64,000 bases of DNA from Arcobacter cryaerophilus gv. crypticus (GTDB lineage: Bacteria; Campylobacterota; Campylobacteria; Campylobacterales; Arcobacteraceae). The stretch is taken from NCBI RefSeq assembly GCF_002993025.1, contig NZ_NXGI01000007.1:1-64000 (forward strand). The letters are read 5' to 3'. Below the pieces are notes generated by a model, which worked only from the letters and a program-made list of their open reading frames with translations, was not told the origin of the DNA and searched no databases. Shown piece by piece: positions 1-9,224 of this stretch; the first letter of the stretch is position 1, and each line of letters begins with the position of its first letter. The position numbers were made by a program, and so were the translations under genes.

Positions 1-62
1 AATACTCTAAAACTTAGCTCAACCTTATAGACGCATCATAAAGATTTCATGGCTCACTTTGA

Positions 63-138
63 AATGCGCACGGTGGCCAAATCATTATGCGTCAAGTGGC
101 CAAGTGTCAATGCGCGCGGTGGCCAAATTCTTTGCGTC
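63..138. repeat. GC-richer direct repeats resembling IS21-family ends
   Basis: Two related units of about 30 bp lie at 63-93 and 109-138. Both contain GCGC-CGGTGGCCAAAT and end in GCGTC. A third partial unit, AAGTGGCCAAGTG, sits between them at 94-106. GC content is clearly above the surrounding DNA. Multiple GTGGCCA-type terminal repeats are typical of IS21-family elements, whose IstA/IstB genes would lie left of the window. No transposase is visible, so the family call rests on the repeat style alone. Confidence 0.35.
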
Positions 139-140
139 CC

Positions 141-706
141 TACAAACCATATTATGTAATATTTTTAAATGATACATATTGAATAAAATATATTTCGTAT
201 TAATTTCAAAGGCTCGATTTTTTAAGGTTACTTAAAAAATGAGCAAACAACTGGAAGAGGTATTTATTAAAAAGAAACATTTAATCCAGTTGTTACTGAT
301 TAGTTGGTATTTAAACTGAAATATTGAAATTATCTTGCTAAACTTCTAAACTTGCCAAACTGTTATAAACGAATATCTTTAATATAAATTGTTTTTAATA
401 CTAAGTGATATTTATCTCAATCTATATTTTAAATGTACTATAATCTTTATTGTTTAGTGAGATTTTTTACTGTGTAAAATTTGTACAAAAAATTAATATA
501 TTAAAAGTTTTTTTTGATGTATTGAAAAATAATATATAGCTGTAAGGGTACTATTTGAAGGCTTTTTATTGTTTTTAATTATATTATTTTTCTTAACTTA
601 TTTAATTGTATATTATTTGTGGAGAAAAATTATAATAATTTGCATTTGTTTATTTTCTTCACAGTCCCCATGAAATTACTCTAAAAATATACGTAAAAAA
701 CTCTCC
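141..706. other. Long AT-rich non-coding gap
   Basis: No convincing gene is present. The only clear structure is a perfect 10-bp inverted repeat, AACAACTGGA at 246-255 with its complement at 285-294 (29-bp spacer). It lies inside a possible 26-codon ORF (239-319) that has no recognisable family. The rest is AT-rich without a strong terminator or promoter that I can support. Confidence 0.5.
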
Positions 707-1375
707 TCACACCAACCCAACTTTACCAACAACCTTACCTAATATCTGAATTGAATCTAGTTCGGTTTTTTGTATTATTTCACTATTGTAGTTTTTATTA
801 TCACTTATTAGCTCTATTGATCCGTCTAGTTTTAAAGATACTCTTTTTACAAGTAATCCTATATTTGTTGAAACTATAAATATTCCACCTTTTGAGATAT
901 CTATATTGTTTTTATCAAATAATATTACCTCTTTGTTTAATAGTGTTGGCTCCATTGAATCACCTATTACATTTAATGCAATTATTGATTCAGGATTTGA
1001 GTTATTGGATTTATATAAAGAGTCTAGTAATTTCTTATCTATACTTAATAGCTCATAATTGTCATCATAGTTAAATCCACCTCCACCAGCACTTGCATTT
1101 ATCTCATTAAAGTATTTTATTCTTGAATACTTATTAGTTTGCTCTTCTAATGACTTTGGTGCTTGATCAAATAAAACCCAATTGATTGATATTTTTCTAA
1201 TAGCACAGAATTTTGCTATCTCTTCATAGGGAATAGAGTTTTTCTTCTTTAATATTGATAGTGATTGCTTTGAAAGATTTAATGCTGCTGCTACATCTTT
1301 ATCAAATACTCTTTTATTATTTAACTCATTTGATAATATATCTTTTATCTTCTCTATAATCTCATTTACATTCAT
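707..1375 (-). CDS. S24-family (LexA/CI-like) self-cleaving repressor
   Basis: A DNA-binding repressor of the phage CI/LexA type, expected to be inactivated by RecA-stimulated self-cleavage. The N-terminal part (about residues 5-70) is a helix-turn-helix of the phage repressor type. The C-terminal part is an S24 peptidase domain: the cleavage dipeptide Ala96-Gly97 lies in NASAGGGG, the catalytic Ser140 in GDSMEP, and Lys177 in LLVKRV. The Ser-Lys distance of 37 residues equals that of E. coli LexA. The gene is divergent from a Y-family polymerase and shares a palindrome-rich intergenic region with it, which suggests control of itself and the polymerase. Classical LexA is generally missing in Campylobacterota, so this is probably an imported, element-borne SOS-like switch. 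Confidence 0.85.
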   Translation of the reverse strand: MNVNEIIEKIKDILSNELNNKRVFDKDVAAALNLSKQSLSILKKKNSIPYEEIAKFCAIRKISINWVLFDQAPKSLEEQTNKYSRIKYFNEINASAGGGGFNYDDNYELLSIDKKLLDSLYKSNNSNPESIIALNVIGDSMEPTLLNKEVILFDKNNIDISKGGIFIVSTNIGLLVKRVSLKLDGSIELISDNKNYNSEIIQKTELDSIQILGKVVGKVGLV

Positions 1376-1469
1376 TTTTTACCTTTAGTTAAATATTGTT
1401 TAACTTTTTAATCCATATTTACAATTATAATTATAATTTCTTTAATTAATTATAATTTTGGATACTAAT
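1376..1469. promoter_or_regulatory. Divergent operator region between S24 repressor and polymerase
   Basis: An interrupted palindrome (AGTTAAA, 5-bp centre, TTTAACT) lies at 1387-1405, just upstream of the repressor start. A perfect 16-bp palindrome at 1423-1438 is made of two overlapping AATTATAATT boxes, and a third copy lies at 1448-1457, directly before the polymerase start. I infer that these are repressor binding sites. Whether both motifs bind the same protein cannot be told from sequence. Confidence 0.6.
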
Positions 1470-2762
1470 ATGAAGATACATTTGGATTTAGATTGTTATT
1501 TTGTGAGTGCTGAAAGAACTAGATACCCTTTTTTAAAAGATAAAAATGTTGTTGTTGCTAAAAGTAGTGATAAAAAGATATTTTCTAAAGATAAAAAACA
1601 AGGTGTAATTCTTGGTGATACTGGAGCATTTAATAGTGTTTTAGAGTTTAAAAACTCTTATGACACTAATAATATATTAAAAGCATGGAAAGATGAGTTT
1701 TTAGATGAAAATGGTGAAATTCATGGAATAGTAATTGCAAAAAGCTATGAGTGTAAACCTTATGGTATAAAAACAGGAACTCCATTAAGAGAAGCAATAT
1801 ATATGTGTCCTAATTTAATCATTATTCCTAGTGATCATCTATTTTATCAAGAACTATCTCAAAAGCTAAAAGCATATCTTGAATTTAAAATACCTGTACT
1901 TGAACAATACTCAATTGATGAGTTTTTTGGAGATTTAAATGGTTGGGTTAAAAATAGTGATACGTTAGAATTTATAAAAGATCTAAGAGATGATATAAAA
2001 GAGAAATTTGATCTACCAATTACAATTGGAGCTAGTAAAAGCAAATGGATCGCAAAACTTATAACTGATAGAATAAAACCATTTGGTGTATATGTATTAG
2101 AAGAAAGTAGGGTACTTGATTACACAAAAGATATTGATGTAAATGATTTTCCAGGTATTGGAAGAGCAATTAGTAAAAAATTAGCTGATTATAGAGTTAA
2201 AACATTAGGAGAATTAAGAGCTAGACCAAATTTATTATACTTATATGGTAAAACAGGAGTTGAATTATATGAAAGAATTTGTGGAACTGATAATGAAAGA
2301 GTAATACCATATAGTGATAGAAGAGGTATTGGTATTAGTAGAAACTTTAAAGCAATTATTGATAGAAATGAAATATATAGAAGAGTAATGATACTTGCTA
2401 GATATCTTAGTTATACAATTACAAAATTAAATTTAAATCCAACAACTTTTTACTTTAAAATTAGATATGAATATGGAATAAAAAACTCTCAATCAATTAC
2501 AGAAAATAGACTATTTAATGAAAAATTTCTAATAGATTTAGCAAAATTTATGATAAAAAAACTAGATACAAGATTAAACTACAAAATACACTATATAGCA
2601 ATAAGTGCATCAAACTTTGCATCAGATCATAATATTAAAACCTTTTGTTTAATAGATTATAAAAAAGATCTAAAATATAAAGCATTAAATGAAAATCTAT
2701 TAAAAGTAAGAGATAAATATGGTATTGATATTGTGAAGTATGCAAGTGAAGAGCTTGTTTGA
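1470..2762 (+). CDS. Y-family translesion DNA polymerase (DinB/UmuC-like)
   Basis: An error-prone polymerase that copies across damaged template. The N-terminus MKIHLDLDCYF carries the first metal-binding aspartates, and the catalytic pair is in YSIDEFF near residue 150. The helix-hairpin-helix (VNDFPGIGRAISKKL) and a little-finger domain follow. Length (about 430 aa) suits the family. A roughly 50-residue insertion separates the first strand (VVVA) from the conserved IAKSYECKPYGIKTG motif, where most DinB proteins have a short loop. I chose ATG 1470 over an in-frame TTG at 1458, because the protein family starts right at MKIHLDLD. Divergent from the S24 repressor, hence probably damage-induced. 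No separate umuD is present. Confidence 0.85.
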   Translation: MKIHLDLDCYFVSAERTRYPFLKDKNVVVAKSSDKKIFSKDKKQGVILGDTGAFNSVLEFKNSYDTNNILKAWKDEFLDENGEIHGIVIAKSYECKPYGIKTGTPLREAIYMCPNLIIIPSDHLFYQELSQKLKAYLEFKIPVLEQYSIDEFFGDLNGWVKNSDTLEFIKDLRDDIKEKFDLPITIGASKSKWIAKLITDRIKPFGVYVLEESRVLDYTKDIDVNDFPGIGRAISKKLADYRVKTLGELRARPNLLYLYGKTGVELYERICGTDNERVIPYSDRRGIGISRNFKAIIDRNEIYRRVMILARYLSYTITKLNLNPTTFYFKIRYEYGIKNSQSITENRLFNEKFLIDLAKFMIKKLDTRLNYKIHYIAISASNFASDHNIKTFCLIDYKKDLKYKALNENLLKVRDKYGIDIVKYASEELV

Positions 2763-2843
2763 AATTGTTGTTGTCTCTTTTTTTAGTATTTGGGATCATT
2801 CCATCATCAATAAAAACATTTTTTTAACTATTGCATTTTTTAA

Positions 2844-3938
2844 CTATAAATCTAAATTTACAATAGCTTCTCTTCCACTATCTGGACTCAATTTTGCATA
2901 TCTCAAAGTCATTTTTATATCTTTATGATTCATTAATTTTTGAATAGTAAAAATTGGAGTTCCATTGATAGCTAAATGACTTGCAAAAGTATGTCTTAAT
3001 GTGTGAATTACAACTTTATTTTTTCTATCCTCTAAATCTATACCAATATTGAATAAATCATTTAAAATGGTTCTCGCTTTTAATTCTTGAGTTGTTTTGA
3101 ATATCTTATCATTTGGTTCCAAATGCTTTATTCTAAATTCTAATAAATTATTTAAATCATCAGTTAAAAAAGTTTTATAAGTTGTATTATTTTTAAAATC
3201 TTTTAAAGTTAATAGTTGATTCGATAAATCAATATCTTTTTTACAAATATTTTGTAAAGTTGCTAATCTTGCACCAGTATTTAAAGCTAGTTTAAAAAAT
3301 AGATAAATTGTTTCATCCTCTTTTATTTTGTCATATAATATTTGTATTTCTTCTTTTGATAAGAATCTTTCTCTTGTATTATCTACATCAAAAAGATTTA
3401 TATATTTTGTAAAATCATTTTTTAGTAAATCATTTTTTAAACCATATTTTGTAATTGCTTTTAAAATATTTAAAATATCATTCATTGTTTTTGATGCCAA
3501 TGGTTTATTTGTTCTACTTACTTTTTTTAATTTTAAAGTATTTGTAAATTTTGAAATATCTTCACGAGAGATATTTTCAAAATCATAATCTTTAAAAAAT
3601 GGGAGGATATGATTTTTATAGTAAGATTTTACTATTTTGTTAATTGTTGGCTTGTCATTGAAGTAGTAAGTTGCTATATTTTCTATTGATATTATTATTC
3701 TTTTTTTTCTTTGCGCTATTGCAGGTGGCTCTTCTCCATTTCTTTGCTTTGTTATAATCTCATTTCTTTTTTGATTACAGTAAGCTTCTCTTATACCTTC
3801 ACTATATTTTCCAATTTTTAGTTCAATCGTTTTTCTATTGTTATCTTTATACCTTATATAATATACTTTATCAGCTTTTCCATTTGTAATGCAATCTCTA
3901 TAAATTACACCCGTTAAATTCGTTGTATGCCTTGCCAT
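2844..3938 (-). CDS. Tyrosine recombinase / integrase (first copy)
   Basis: A site-specific recombinase that would integrate and excise the element at the left of the window. It has an N-terminal DUF4102/AP2-like arm-binding region (GKYSEGIREAYCNQKRNEI around residues 43-62), a SAM-like core-binding domain, and a C-terminal catalytic domain. Arg224 lies in GARLATL, His312 and Arg315 in HTLRHTF, His338 in MNHKD and the nucleophile Tyr347 in RYAKL. All catalytic residues are present and the length (364 aa) is normal. It is a paralogue of the integrase at 38737; the N-terminal segment is nearly identical. It reads away from rpoD, whose 3' end is 149 bp upstream. Confidence 0.92.
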   Translation of the reverse strand: MARHTTNLTGVIYRDCITNGKADKVYYIRYKDNNRKTIELKIGKYSEGIREAYCNQKRNEIITKQRNGEEPPAIAQRKKRIIISIENIATYYFNDKPTINKIVKSYYKNHILPFFKDYDFENISREDISKFTNTLKLKKVSRTNKPLASKTMNDILNILKAITKYGLKNDLLKNDFTKYINLFDVDNTRERFLSKEEIQILYDKIKEDETIYLFFKLALNTGARLATLQNICKKDIDLSNQLLTLKDFKNNTTYKTFLTDDLNNLLEFRIKHLEPNDKIFKTTQELKARTILNDLFNIGIDLEDRKNKVVIHTLRHTFASHLAINGTPIFTIQKLMNHKDIKMTLRYAKLSPDSGREAIVNLDL

Positions 3939-3969
3939 TTCTTTACACCTATATCACACTCTAAAATAT

Positions 3970-4065
3970 GTTTATTTGATTTTATAGGTTTATTTGGATT
4001 TTGTCAATAGTTTGAGAGTGCCTATTTTAAGGCTATTTGTGTTTATTATATTATTTAAGGTTTAT
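3970..4065. repeat. Paired GTTTAT direct repeats between integrase and rpoD
   Basis: GTTTAT occurs at 3970, 3988, 4041 and 4060, giving two pairs spaced 18 and 19 bp apart. The first pair sits in near-identical 18-bp units (GTTTATTTGATTTTATAG and GTTTATTTGGATTTTGTC). Ordered short direct repeats beside an integrase gene are what arm-type integrase or excisionase sites look like, so this may be part of attP/attR. The function is inferred. Confidence 0.45.
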
Positions 4066-4087
4066 TGTAAATTAAATTATATAGAGA

Positions 4088-5959
4088 TTAACTCTCTACA
4101 TAATTTTTAAGATTTTTCCCTACTTTTGGGTGTTTTAATTTTTTAATAGCACTTGATTCAATTTGTCTAACTCTCTCTCTTGTAACAGAAAGTTCTTTTC
4201 CAATCTCTTCAAGAGTTCTATCACTAGCATCATCCATAAGACCAAATCTCATTCTTATAACTGCTTGTTCTCTTTCGTTTAATTGTCCCAGAATTTGATC
4301 AATTTGACCTTGAAGGTCTTCTTTCATAATATTATCCATTGGAGTTGGAGCTTTTTCATCTGGTACAAAATCTCCAAATTTACCATCATCATCACTTCCT
4401 ATTGGAGCTTCTAAAGATACAGGCTCTTTTGTGATTTTTATTACTTGTTTTACTTTATCGACAGGTAATCCAACTTCTTTTGCAATCTCTTCAACATCTG
4501 GCTCTTTACCATTTTCTTGAATACCTTTTCTAATAATTTTATTTATTCTATTAATAGTTTCAATCATATGTATAGGAATTCTAATTGTTCTTGCTTGATC
4601 TGCAATTGCTCTAGAAATAGCTTGTCTTATCCACCAAGTTGCATATGTAGAGAATTTATAACCTTTTTTATACTCAAACTTATCAACTGCTTTCATAAGA
4701 CCAATATTTCCTTCTTGAATTAAATCCAAGAAAGCTAAACCTCTATTTGTGTATCTTTTTGCAATAGAAACAACAAGTCTAAGATTTGATTTTGCCATTC
4801 TATCTTTTGAGGTATCTGTTATTTTTTTCCCTCTTTTAATCTGTTCTAAAACAGCTTTTAATTCTTCAGGTGTTAAATCAAAACCTTCTTTACTAGCTTC
4901 TGCTGTTTGGAAAAGTTTTTTTATCTCCATATATGTAGAAACCATTGTAGCTTCGGGAACCATTGCAGTTATTTGTGCTTTTGATAAATTGATTATATTA
5001 TCAAGAATTTTTTTATGATTTTTTTGTAAAGTTTCATTAAAAAGTGGTAGTTTGTACTCTAATCTTTTTAACTCACTATCAAAACCAACATCAGATTTTA
5101 AAGATGTTTCCATAGCTTTTACTATTTCAGTTATTAATTTTGAAGTAGGTCCTAAATCAAGTAAAGCATCTTTTAATAATCTTTTTTTGAATGCAACTGC
5201 TAAATCAAAAGTCATAACATCAACTTCATCATCAGATTTAGCTATTTCTTTTGCTTGAAATTTTAGCCACTCTTTTTTTGTTTTTTCAAGATTTTTGAAA
5301 GCTTCTATGATTGTTTGAGCTCTTTTATCTAGTTTTTTTTGTTTTGCACCAGATAATTTTTTCTCATCATCCTCTGCTGTATCAACAGATAAATCTTCTT
5401 CATAATCTTCTATCTCTTCTTCTTCCTCTTCTGTATCATCATCAAAGTTTTTGAATAGCTCTTTTACTTTTCTCTCTCTATTTACAAGAGGTTCTTTGTA
5501 TTCTAAAATAAAATCAATTAAGTATGGAACATAACAAATAGCATCAAGGATAATATCCTCTCCCATCTCAATTCTTTTTGATATTTCAATCTCTTCATCT
5601 TTTGTTAAAAGCGGAATTTGTCCCATCTCTCTTAAATACATTCTTACAGGCGAATCAGATCTTGACCATTCTAAAAGCTCTTTATTTTTCAGTAAGTCAA
5701 ACTCATCATCTTCTGCTTCGATTAGTTTTTCTCTTTGCTCTTTTCTTTTTTTAGCCTCTTCATCATTTAGAAATTTAGCTTGTTCTTGAGAACTAATAAC
5801 TTTTACATTATATAGCTGTACAAGAGCAAGAATTTTCTTAATTGTTGCACCTGTTGGAGCTTTTGGAAAAATTTTTATAATTTTCTCATAAGTTAATATT
5901 GAGTCTTTATACTCTTTGATTAACTGCTCTATAGTTTTATTTATATCTTTTGTACTCAT
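4088..5959 (-). CDS. rpoD: RNA polymerase primary sigma factor RpoD (sigma-70)
   Basis: Housekeeping sigma factor that directs RNA polymerase to most promoters. Region 1.1-like sequence occupies about residues 1-75, and region 1.2 carries [12 protein letters not shown] near residue 100. A very acidic stretch follows ([14 protein letters not shown], about 175-190). Region 2 has RFGL-type core binding and the -10 reading helix in [17 protein letters not shown], region 3 follows, and region 4.2 has the helix-turn-helix [17 protein letters not shown] near the C-terminus. At 623 aa it is full length. It is divergent from leuD. Its 3' end is the border of the integrative element, yet it looks intact. 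Confidence 0.97.
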   Translation of the reverse strand: MSTKDINKTIEQLIKEYKDSILTYEKIIKIFPKAPTGATIKKILALVQLYNVKVISSQEQAKFLNDEEAKKRKEQREKLIEAEDDEFDLLKNKELLEWSRSDSPVRMYLREMGQIPLLTKDEEIEISKRIEMGEDIILDAICYVPYLIDFILEYKEPLVNRERKVKELFKNFDDDTEEEEEEIEDYEEDLSVDTAEDDEKKLSGAKQKKLDKRAQTIIEAFKNLEKTKKEWLKFQAKEIAKSDDEVDVMTFDLAVAFKKRLLKDALLDLGPTSKLITEIVKAMETSLKSDVGFDSELKRLEYKLPLFNETLQKNHKKILDNIINLSKAQITAMVPEATMVSTYMEIKKLFQTAEASKEGFDLTPEELKAVLEQIKRGKKITDTSKDRMAKSNLRLVVSIAKRYTNRGLAFLDLIQEGNIGLMKAVDKFEYKKGYKFSTYATWWIRQAISRAIADQARTIRIPIHMIETINRINKIIRKGIQENGKEPDVEEIAKEVGLPVDKVKQVIKITKEPVSLEAPIGSDDDGKFGDFVPDEKAPTPMDNIMKEDLQGQIDQILGQLNEREQAVIRMRFGLMDDASDRTLEEIGKELSVTRERVRQIESSAIKKLKHPKVGKNLKNYVES

Positions 5960-6000
5960 TGTTTTAGGAAATCCTCCTTTTTAAATAGGAGGACATTATA
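5960..6000 (-). promoter_or_regulatory. rpoD promoter and ribosome-site hairpin
   Basis: Read on the minus strand, a perfect TATAAT lies at 6000-5995. It is followed by TCCTCC (5993-5988), a 10-nt spacer, GGAGGA (5977-5972), and the ATG 12 nt further on. The two hexamers are complementary, so the Shine-Dalgarno sequence could be masked. With this -10 box, however, transcription would start close to 5988, which would remove most of the upstream arm. Confidence 0.5.
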
Positions 6001-6124
6001 CCGAAATTATTTAAAGGTATGATTATATTGAACTATTTAGAAGAGTGTTTAAACAAAGTTTACTAAAAATTAGGATAAAATTTTTGCTTAATATTTAACG
6101 GTTAATAAAAATAAGGAATTAGGT

Positions 6125-6622
6125 ATGAGTAAAATCACAGGTAAAGTTTGGAATTTTGGTGCAAATATTGATACGGATGTTATTATAGCTGCAAGATATT
6201 TAAATAGTTCAGATCCTGAACATTTAGCAAAATATGTTATGGAAGATGCGGATCCAGATTTTCCTAAAAAGCTAAAAAGAGGTGATATTATAGTTGCTGG
6301 TGAAAATTTCGGTTGTGGTTCAAGTAGAGAACACGCTCCCATTGCACTAAAAGCTGCTGGAGTTGCTGCGGTTGTTGCTCCTTCTTTTGCTAGAATTTTT
6401 TATAGAAATGCTTTTAATATGGGACTTCCTATATTTGAACTTCCAGAATCTATTGAAATAAAAGAGGGTGAAGAGATTTCAATTGATTTAGATAATGGAG
6501 AAATTACAAATAATACAACTAAAAAAACTTATAAATTTATACCAATTCCTCCATTTATGCAAGAGTTAATCTCAAGTGGCGGATTAATTAACTATGCAAA
6601 AGAAGAGATGAAGGCTAAATAA
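6125..6622 (+). CDS. leuD: 3-isopropylmalate dehydratase small subunit
   Basis: The swivel-domain subunit of isopropylmalate isomerase, which converts 2- to 3-isopropylmalate in leucine synthesis together with LeuC. The sequence shows the typical start ([21 protein letters not shown]) in short motifs, and [14 protein letters not shown] near residues 61-74, the hallmark substrate loop of the aconitase-family small subunit. Length 165 aa is normal for the short LeuD type. It overlaps leuB by one base (TAATG), so the two are co-translated. leuC is not adjacent and must be elsewhere. An AAGGAAT ribosome site precedes the ATG. Confidence 0.95.
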   Translation: MSKITGKVWNFGANIDTDVIIAARYLNSSDPEHLAKYVMEDADPDFPKKLKRGDIIVAGENFGCGSSREHAPIALKAAGVAAVVAPSFARIFYRNAFNMGLPIFELPESIEIKEGEEISIDLDNGEITNNTTKKTYKFIPIPPFMQELISSGGLINYAKEEMKAK

Positions 6623-7689
6623 TGAAAAATTACAATATTTCAATAATAAAAGGTGATGGAATAGGACCTGAAATAGTTGATGAGGCTATTAAAGTTTTAA
6701 ATGCAGTTGCAAAAAAATGTGATTTTACTCTTTCATATAAAGAGTATTTAATGGGTGGAATTGCAATTGATACAACAGGCGTTCCTCTTCCAAATGAGAC
6801 TGTTGAAGGTGTTTTAGCTAGCGATGCTTGTTTGTTTGGTGCAATTGGTGGAGCAAAATGGGATACTCTTCCAAGAGATTTAAGACCAGAAACAGGGCTT
6901 TTGAATTTTAGAGAGAAAATGGGTGTTTATGCAAATTTAAGACCTGCGATTGTTTATGATGAGCTTTTAAATGCTTCTACACTAAAACCAGAAGTTATAA
7001 AAGGTTGTGACATTATGGTGGTGCGTGAGCTTATTGGTGGTATCTATTTTGGAAAACCAAGAGAAAATGATGGATTTAAAGCATTTAACACAATGGTATA
7101 TACAAAACCTGAGATTGTAAGAATTGGAAAAACTGCATTTGAATTAGCTATGAAAAGAGATAAAAGAGTTTGCTCTGTTGATAAAGCAAATGTTTTAGAG
7201 GTTTCTCAACTTTGGAGAGATACTATGAATGAACTTTCACGTGAGTATCCAGATGTTGAATTAACTCATATGTATGTTGATAATGCTGCAATGCAGTTAG
7301 TGCGAAATCCAAAACAGTTTGATGTAATTGTAACTGGAAATATTTTTGGAGATATTTTAAGTGATACAGCTTCTATGGTTGTTGGCTCTATTGGTTTACT
7401 TCCATCTGCATCAACTGGAGATAAGACAGCAATTTATGAACCAATTCATGGTTCTGCTCCTGATATTGCTGGACTTGGAATTGCAAATCCAATAGCTACA
7501 ATTTTAAGTGCTGCTATGATGTTAAAATATACTTTAAATGAACAAAAAGCTAGTGATATGATAGAAAAAGCAATAAAAGATGCTTTAAAAGATGGATACA
7601 GAACAAAAGATTTGGCTGCTTTTGATGCTAAAGAGGTTTTAAACTGTGTTGCTATGGGTGATAAAATAGTAGAATATATCAACAATTAA
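6622..7689 (+). CDS. leuB: 3-isopropylmalate dehydrogenase
   Basis: Oxidatively decarboxylates 3-isopropylmalate with NAD+ to the 2-oxo acid precursor of leucine. The isocitrate/isopropylmalate dehydrogenase fold is clear. [12 protein letters not shown] lies at the N-terminus. The substrate arginines are in [11 protein letters not shown] and NLRPA, the LeuB-specific loop is [15 protein letters not shown], and the metal-binding signature is [19 protein letters not shown]. Length 355 aa is normal. It is translationally coupled to leuD by the TAATG overlap and probably forms an operon with the following DHH protein 8 bp downstream. Confidence 0.97.
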   Translation: MKNYNISIIKGDGIGPEIVDEAIKVLNAVAKKCDFTLSYKEYLMGGIAIDTTGVPLPNETVEGVLASDACLFGAIGGAKWDTLPRDLRPETGLLNFREKMGVYANLRPAIVYDELLNASTLKPEVIKGCDIMVVRELIGGIYFGKPRENDGFKAFNTMVYTKPEIVRIGKTAFELAMKRDKRVCSVDKANVLEVSQLWRDTMNELSREYPDVELTHMYVDNAAMQLVRNPKQFDVIVTGNIFGDILSDTASMVVGSIGLLPSASTGDKTAIYEPIHGSAPDIAGLGIANPIATILSAAMMLKYTLNEQKASDMIEKAIKDALKDGYRTKDLAAFDAKEVLNCVAMGDKIVEYINN

Positions 7690-7697
7690 GGTATGAA

Positions 7698-8627
7698 ATG
7701 AGTGAAAAAAAGTATAGGCTAGTAACACGAAGTGATATGGATGGACTTGTTTGCGGTACATTGCTTAAATATCTTGATATTATAGATGAAATTACTTTTG
7801 TTCACCCAAAAGATATGCAAGATGGATTGATTGAGATTACAAATAATGATATAACAACTAATCTTCCTTATGTAGATGGAGTTTATTTAGCATTTGATCA
7901 TCATTTTAGTGAAACATTAAGAAATGAGAAAAAAGATAATCATATTATAGATCCAGATGCTCCTAGTGCTGCTCAGGTTGTTTATGATTATTATGATGGA
8001 GATGAAGTTTTCCCTGGATATTTTACATCTATGATGCAAGGGGCAAATAAAGCTGATAGTGCAAACTTTCTATATGAAGATATTGTAAGACCAAGAGCTT
8101 GGACACTATTAAGCTTTTTAATGGATTCAAGAACTGGACTTGGAAGATTTAGAAACTTTAAAATATCAAATTATCAACTAATGATGGATTTAATTCACTA
8201 TTGTGCTAGACATAATATTGATGAAATATTAGAACTCCCAGATGTAAAAGAGAGAGTTGATTTATATTTTCAATATGAGGAGCAGTTTAAAGATCAGCTT
8301 AAAAAATGTACAAAAGTTTATAACAACTTAGTAATAATAGATTATAGAGATGAAGAGATTATCTATCCTGGAAACAGATTTATGGTTTATACACTTTTTC
8401 CTGAGCAAAATATATCTATTCATATTTTCTATGCAAAAGATAAAGATAAGATTGTATATAGCACAGGAAAATCTATTACAAATAAAACTTCTAAAACAAA
8501 TATTGGTGAACTAATGCTTAAATATGGTGGCGGTGGACACGAAAATGCTGGAGCTTGTCAAATTTATAAAGAAGAATCAGAAAAAGTTCTAAAAGAGTTA
8601 ATAGAAAAAATCAATCAAGATGGTTGA
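7698..8627 (+). CDS. DHH-DHHA1 family phosphoesterase
   Basis: A metal-dependent phosphoesterase of the RecJ/NrnA/PPX1 superfamily. The sequence shows the first aspartate motif RSDMDGL (residues 11-17), the namesake Asp-His-His at 67-69, and the C-terminal DHHA1 glycine motif GGGGHENAGACQI near residue 285. Proteins of this size (309 aa) in Campylobacterota are often called exopolyphosphatases, but nanoRNase or pAp-phosphatase activity is equally possible. The substrate cannot be decided from sequence. It follows leuB by 8 bp and ends inside a bidirectional terminator. Confidence 0.85.
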   Translation: MSEKKYRLVTRSDMDGLVCGTLLKYLDIIDEITFVHPKDMQDGLIEITNNDITTNLPYVDGVYLAFDHHFSETLRNEKKDNHIIDPDAPSAAQVVYDYYDGDEVFPGYFTSMMQGANKADSANFLYEDIVRPRAWTLLSFLMDSRTGLGRFRNFKISNYQLMMDLIHYCARHNIDEILELPDVKERVDLYFQYEEQFKDQLKKCTKVYNNLVIIDYRDEEIIYPGNRFMVYTLFPEQNISIHIFYAKDKDKIVYSTGKSITNKTSKTNIGELMLKYGGGGHENAGACQIYKEESEKVLKELIEKINQDG

Positions 8628-8637
8628 TTGATTTTTT
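8605..8637. terminator. Bidirectional terminator overlapping the end of the DHH gene
   Basis: A perfect 14-bp stem (AAAAAATCAATCAA at 8605-8618, complement at 8624-8637) has a 5-base loop and A/T tracts on both sides. It overlaps the stop codon at 8625-8627 and serves the convergent HIT gene as well. Confidence 0.85.
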
Positions 8638-8645
8638 AAAAATAG

Positions 8646-9005
8646 CTAAAAATCTTTTTTTAACTCATTTATAAAAACTTCAAAAGAGGGTAAATTTAAA
8701 TTTGTCTCTCTTTGTTTTTTTCCCCACATAGGTTCTGGGAAAAAGCTATCCTCTTTAAATCTTGCCATGATATGAAAATGTACATGAGGAACATAATTTC
8801 CAAATGATGCAATATTTATCTTTTCAGGATTGTAGTATTCAATCATTTTTTTTTCTATAATATCAAGATATTTCCAAATTTCTTGTTTTGTTTCATTGTT
8901 ACATTGTGAAAACTCTTTAATATTTTTATTTGTAAAAATTTTTAACCAAGGTATTTCACTATTTTCTATCTCTATATTTATTAAATTGTTTTTAAATATT
9001 TGCAT
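8646..9005 (-). CDS. HIT-family nucleotide hydrolase
   Basis: A small histidine-triad protein (119 aa). The active-site motif His-x-His-x-His lies at residues 74-78 in PHVHFHIMAR. An Asn/Gly strand (ASFGNYVPH) precedes it, as in bacterial HIT domains that hydrolyse nucleotide phosphoramidates or dinucleoside polyphosphates. The C-terminal part, with PEPMWGKKQRE, matches the branch annotated only as HIT family, so the substrate is unknown. The gene stands alone, convergent with the DHH gene through a shared terminator. Confidence 0.9.
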   Translation of the reverse strand: MQIFKNNLINIEIENSEIPWLKIFTNKNIKEFSQCNNETKQEIWKYLDIIEKKMIEYYNPEKINIASFGNYVPHVHFHIMARFKEDSFFPEPMWGKKQRETNLNLPSFEVFINELKKDF

Positions 9006-9073
9006 ATTTAACTCCTACTATTTATATTTTGGAAGATTATATCATATTAAACAATCCTTAAGTAATAATTAAA

Positions 9074-9224
9074 TATAATGCAGTTCCATTTTTTCAACCA
9101 TGAAAGAAGTTTTTGTAAAATTAATCAATTAAATTTGTATTTTATAGAGAGTTGGAAGAGTTTTAATTTAGATTTTTCCTGTTGAAAATTTGGAAAAAAC
9201 ACAAAGCAAAGAAGGACGAAACTT
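9074..9224 (+). promoter_or_regulatory. Alpha-operon promoter and leader
   Basis: A perfect TATAAT lies at 9074-9079, followed by a leader of about 140 nt before rpmJ. The leader can form a hairpin with TTTTTCC (9173-9179) paired to GGAAAAA (9192-9198). A GAAGGA ribosome site lies at 9211-9216. In E. coli, ribosomal protein S4 represses the alpha operon through its leader. rpsD lies in this operon too, so similar feedback is plausible but not shown. Confidence 0.55.

Larger units (their letters stand above)
1..4087. mobile_element. Right end of an integrative element next to rpoD
   Basis: This stretch holds an IS21-like repeat remnant, a phage-type S24 repressor, a Y-family polymerase and a tyrosine integrase. 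The integrase lies beside the rpoD 3' end, with paired direct repeats between integrase and rpoD. Genes from 4088 on are core housekeeping genes, so the element boundary is probably at 3960-4087 and the element runs left out of the window. No second attachment copy is visible here, so the exact boundary is inferred. Confidence 0.5.

Noticed and set aside
239-319. Possible 26-codon ORF starting MSKQLEEVF
   Set aside because: No ribosome site, no family resemblance and an inverted repeat inside it. It is too short to support as a gene.
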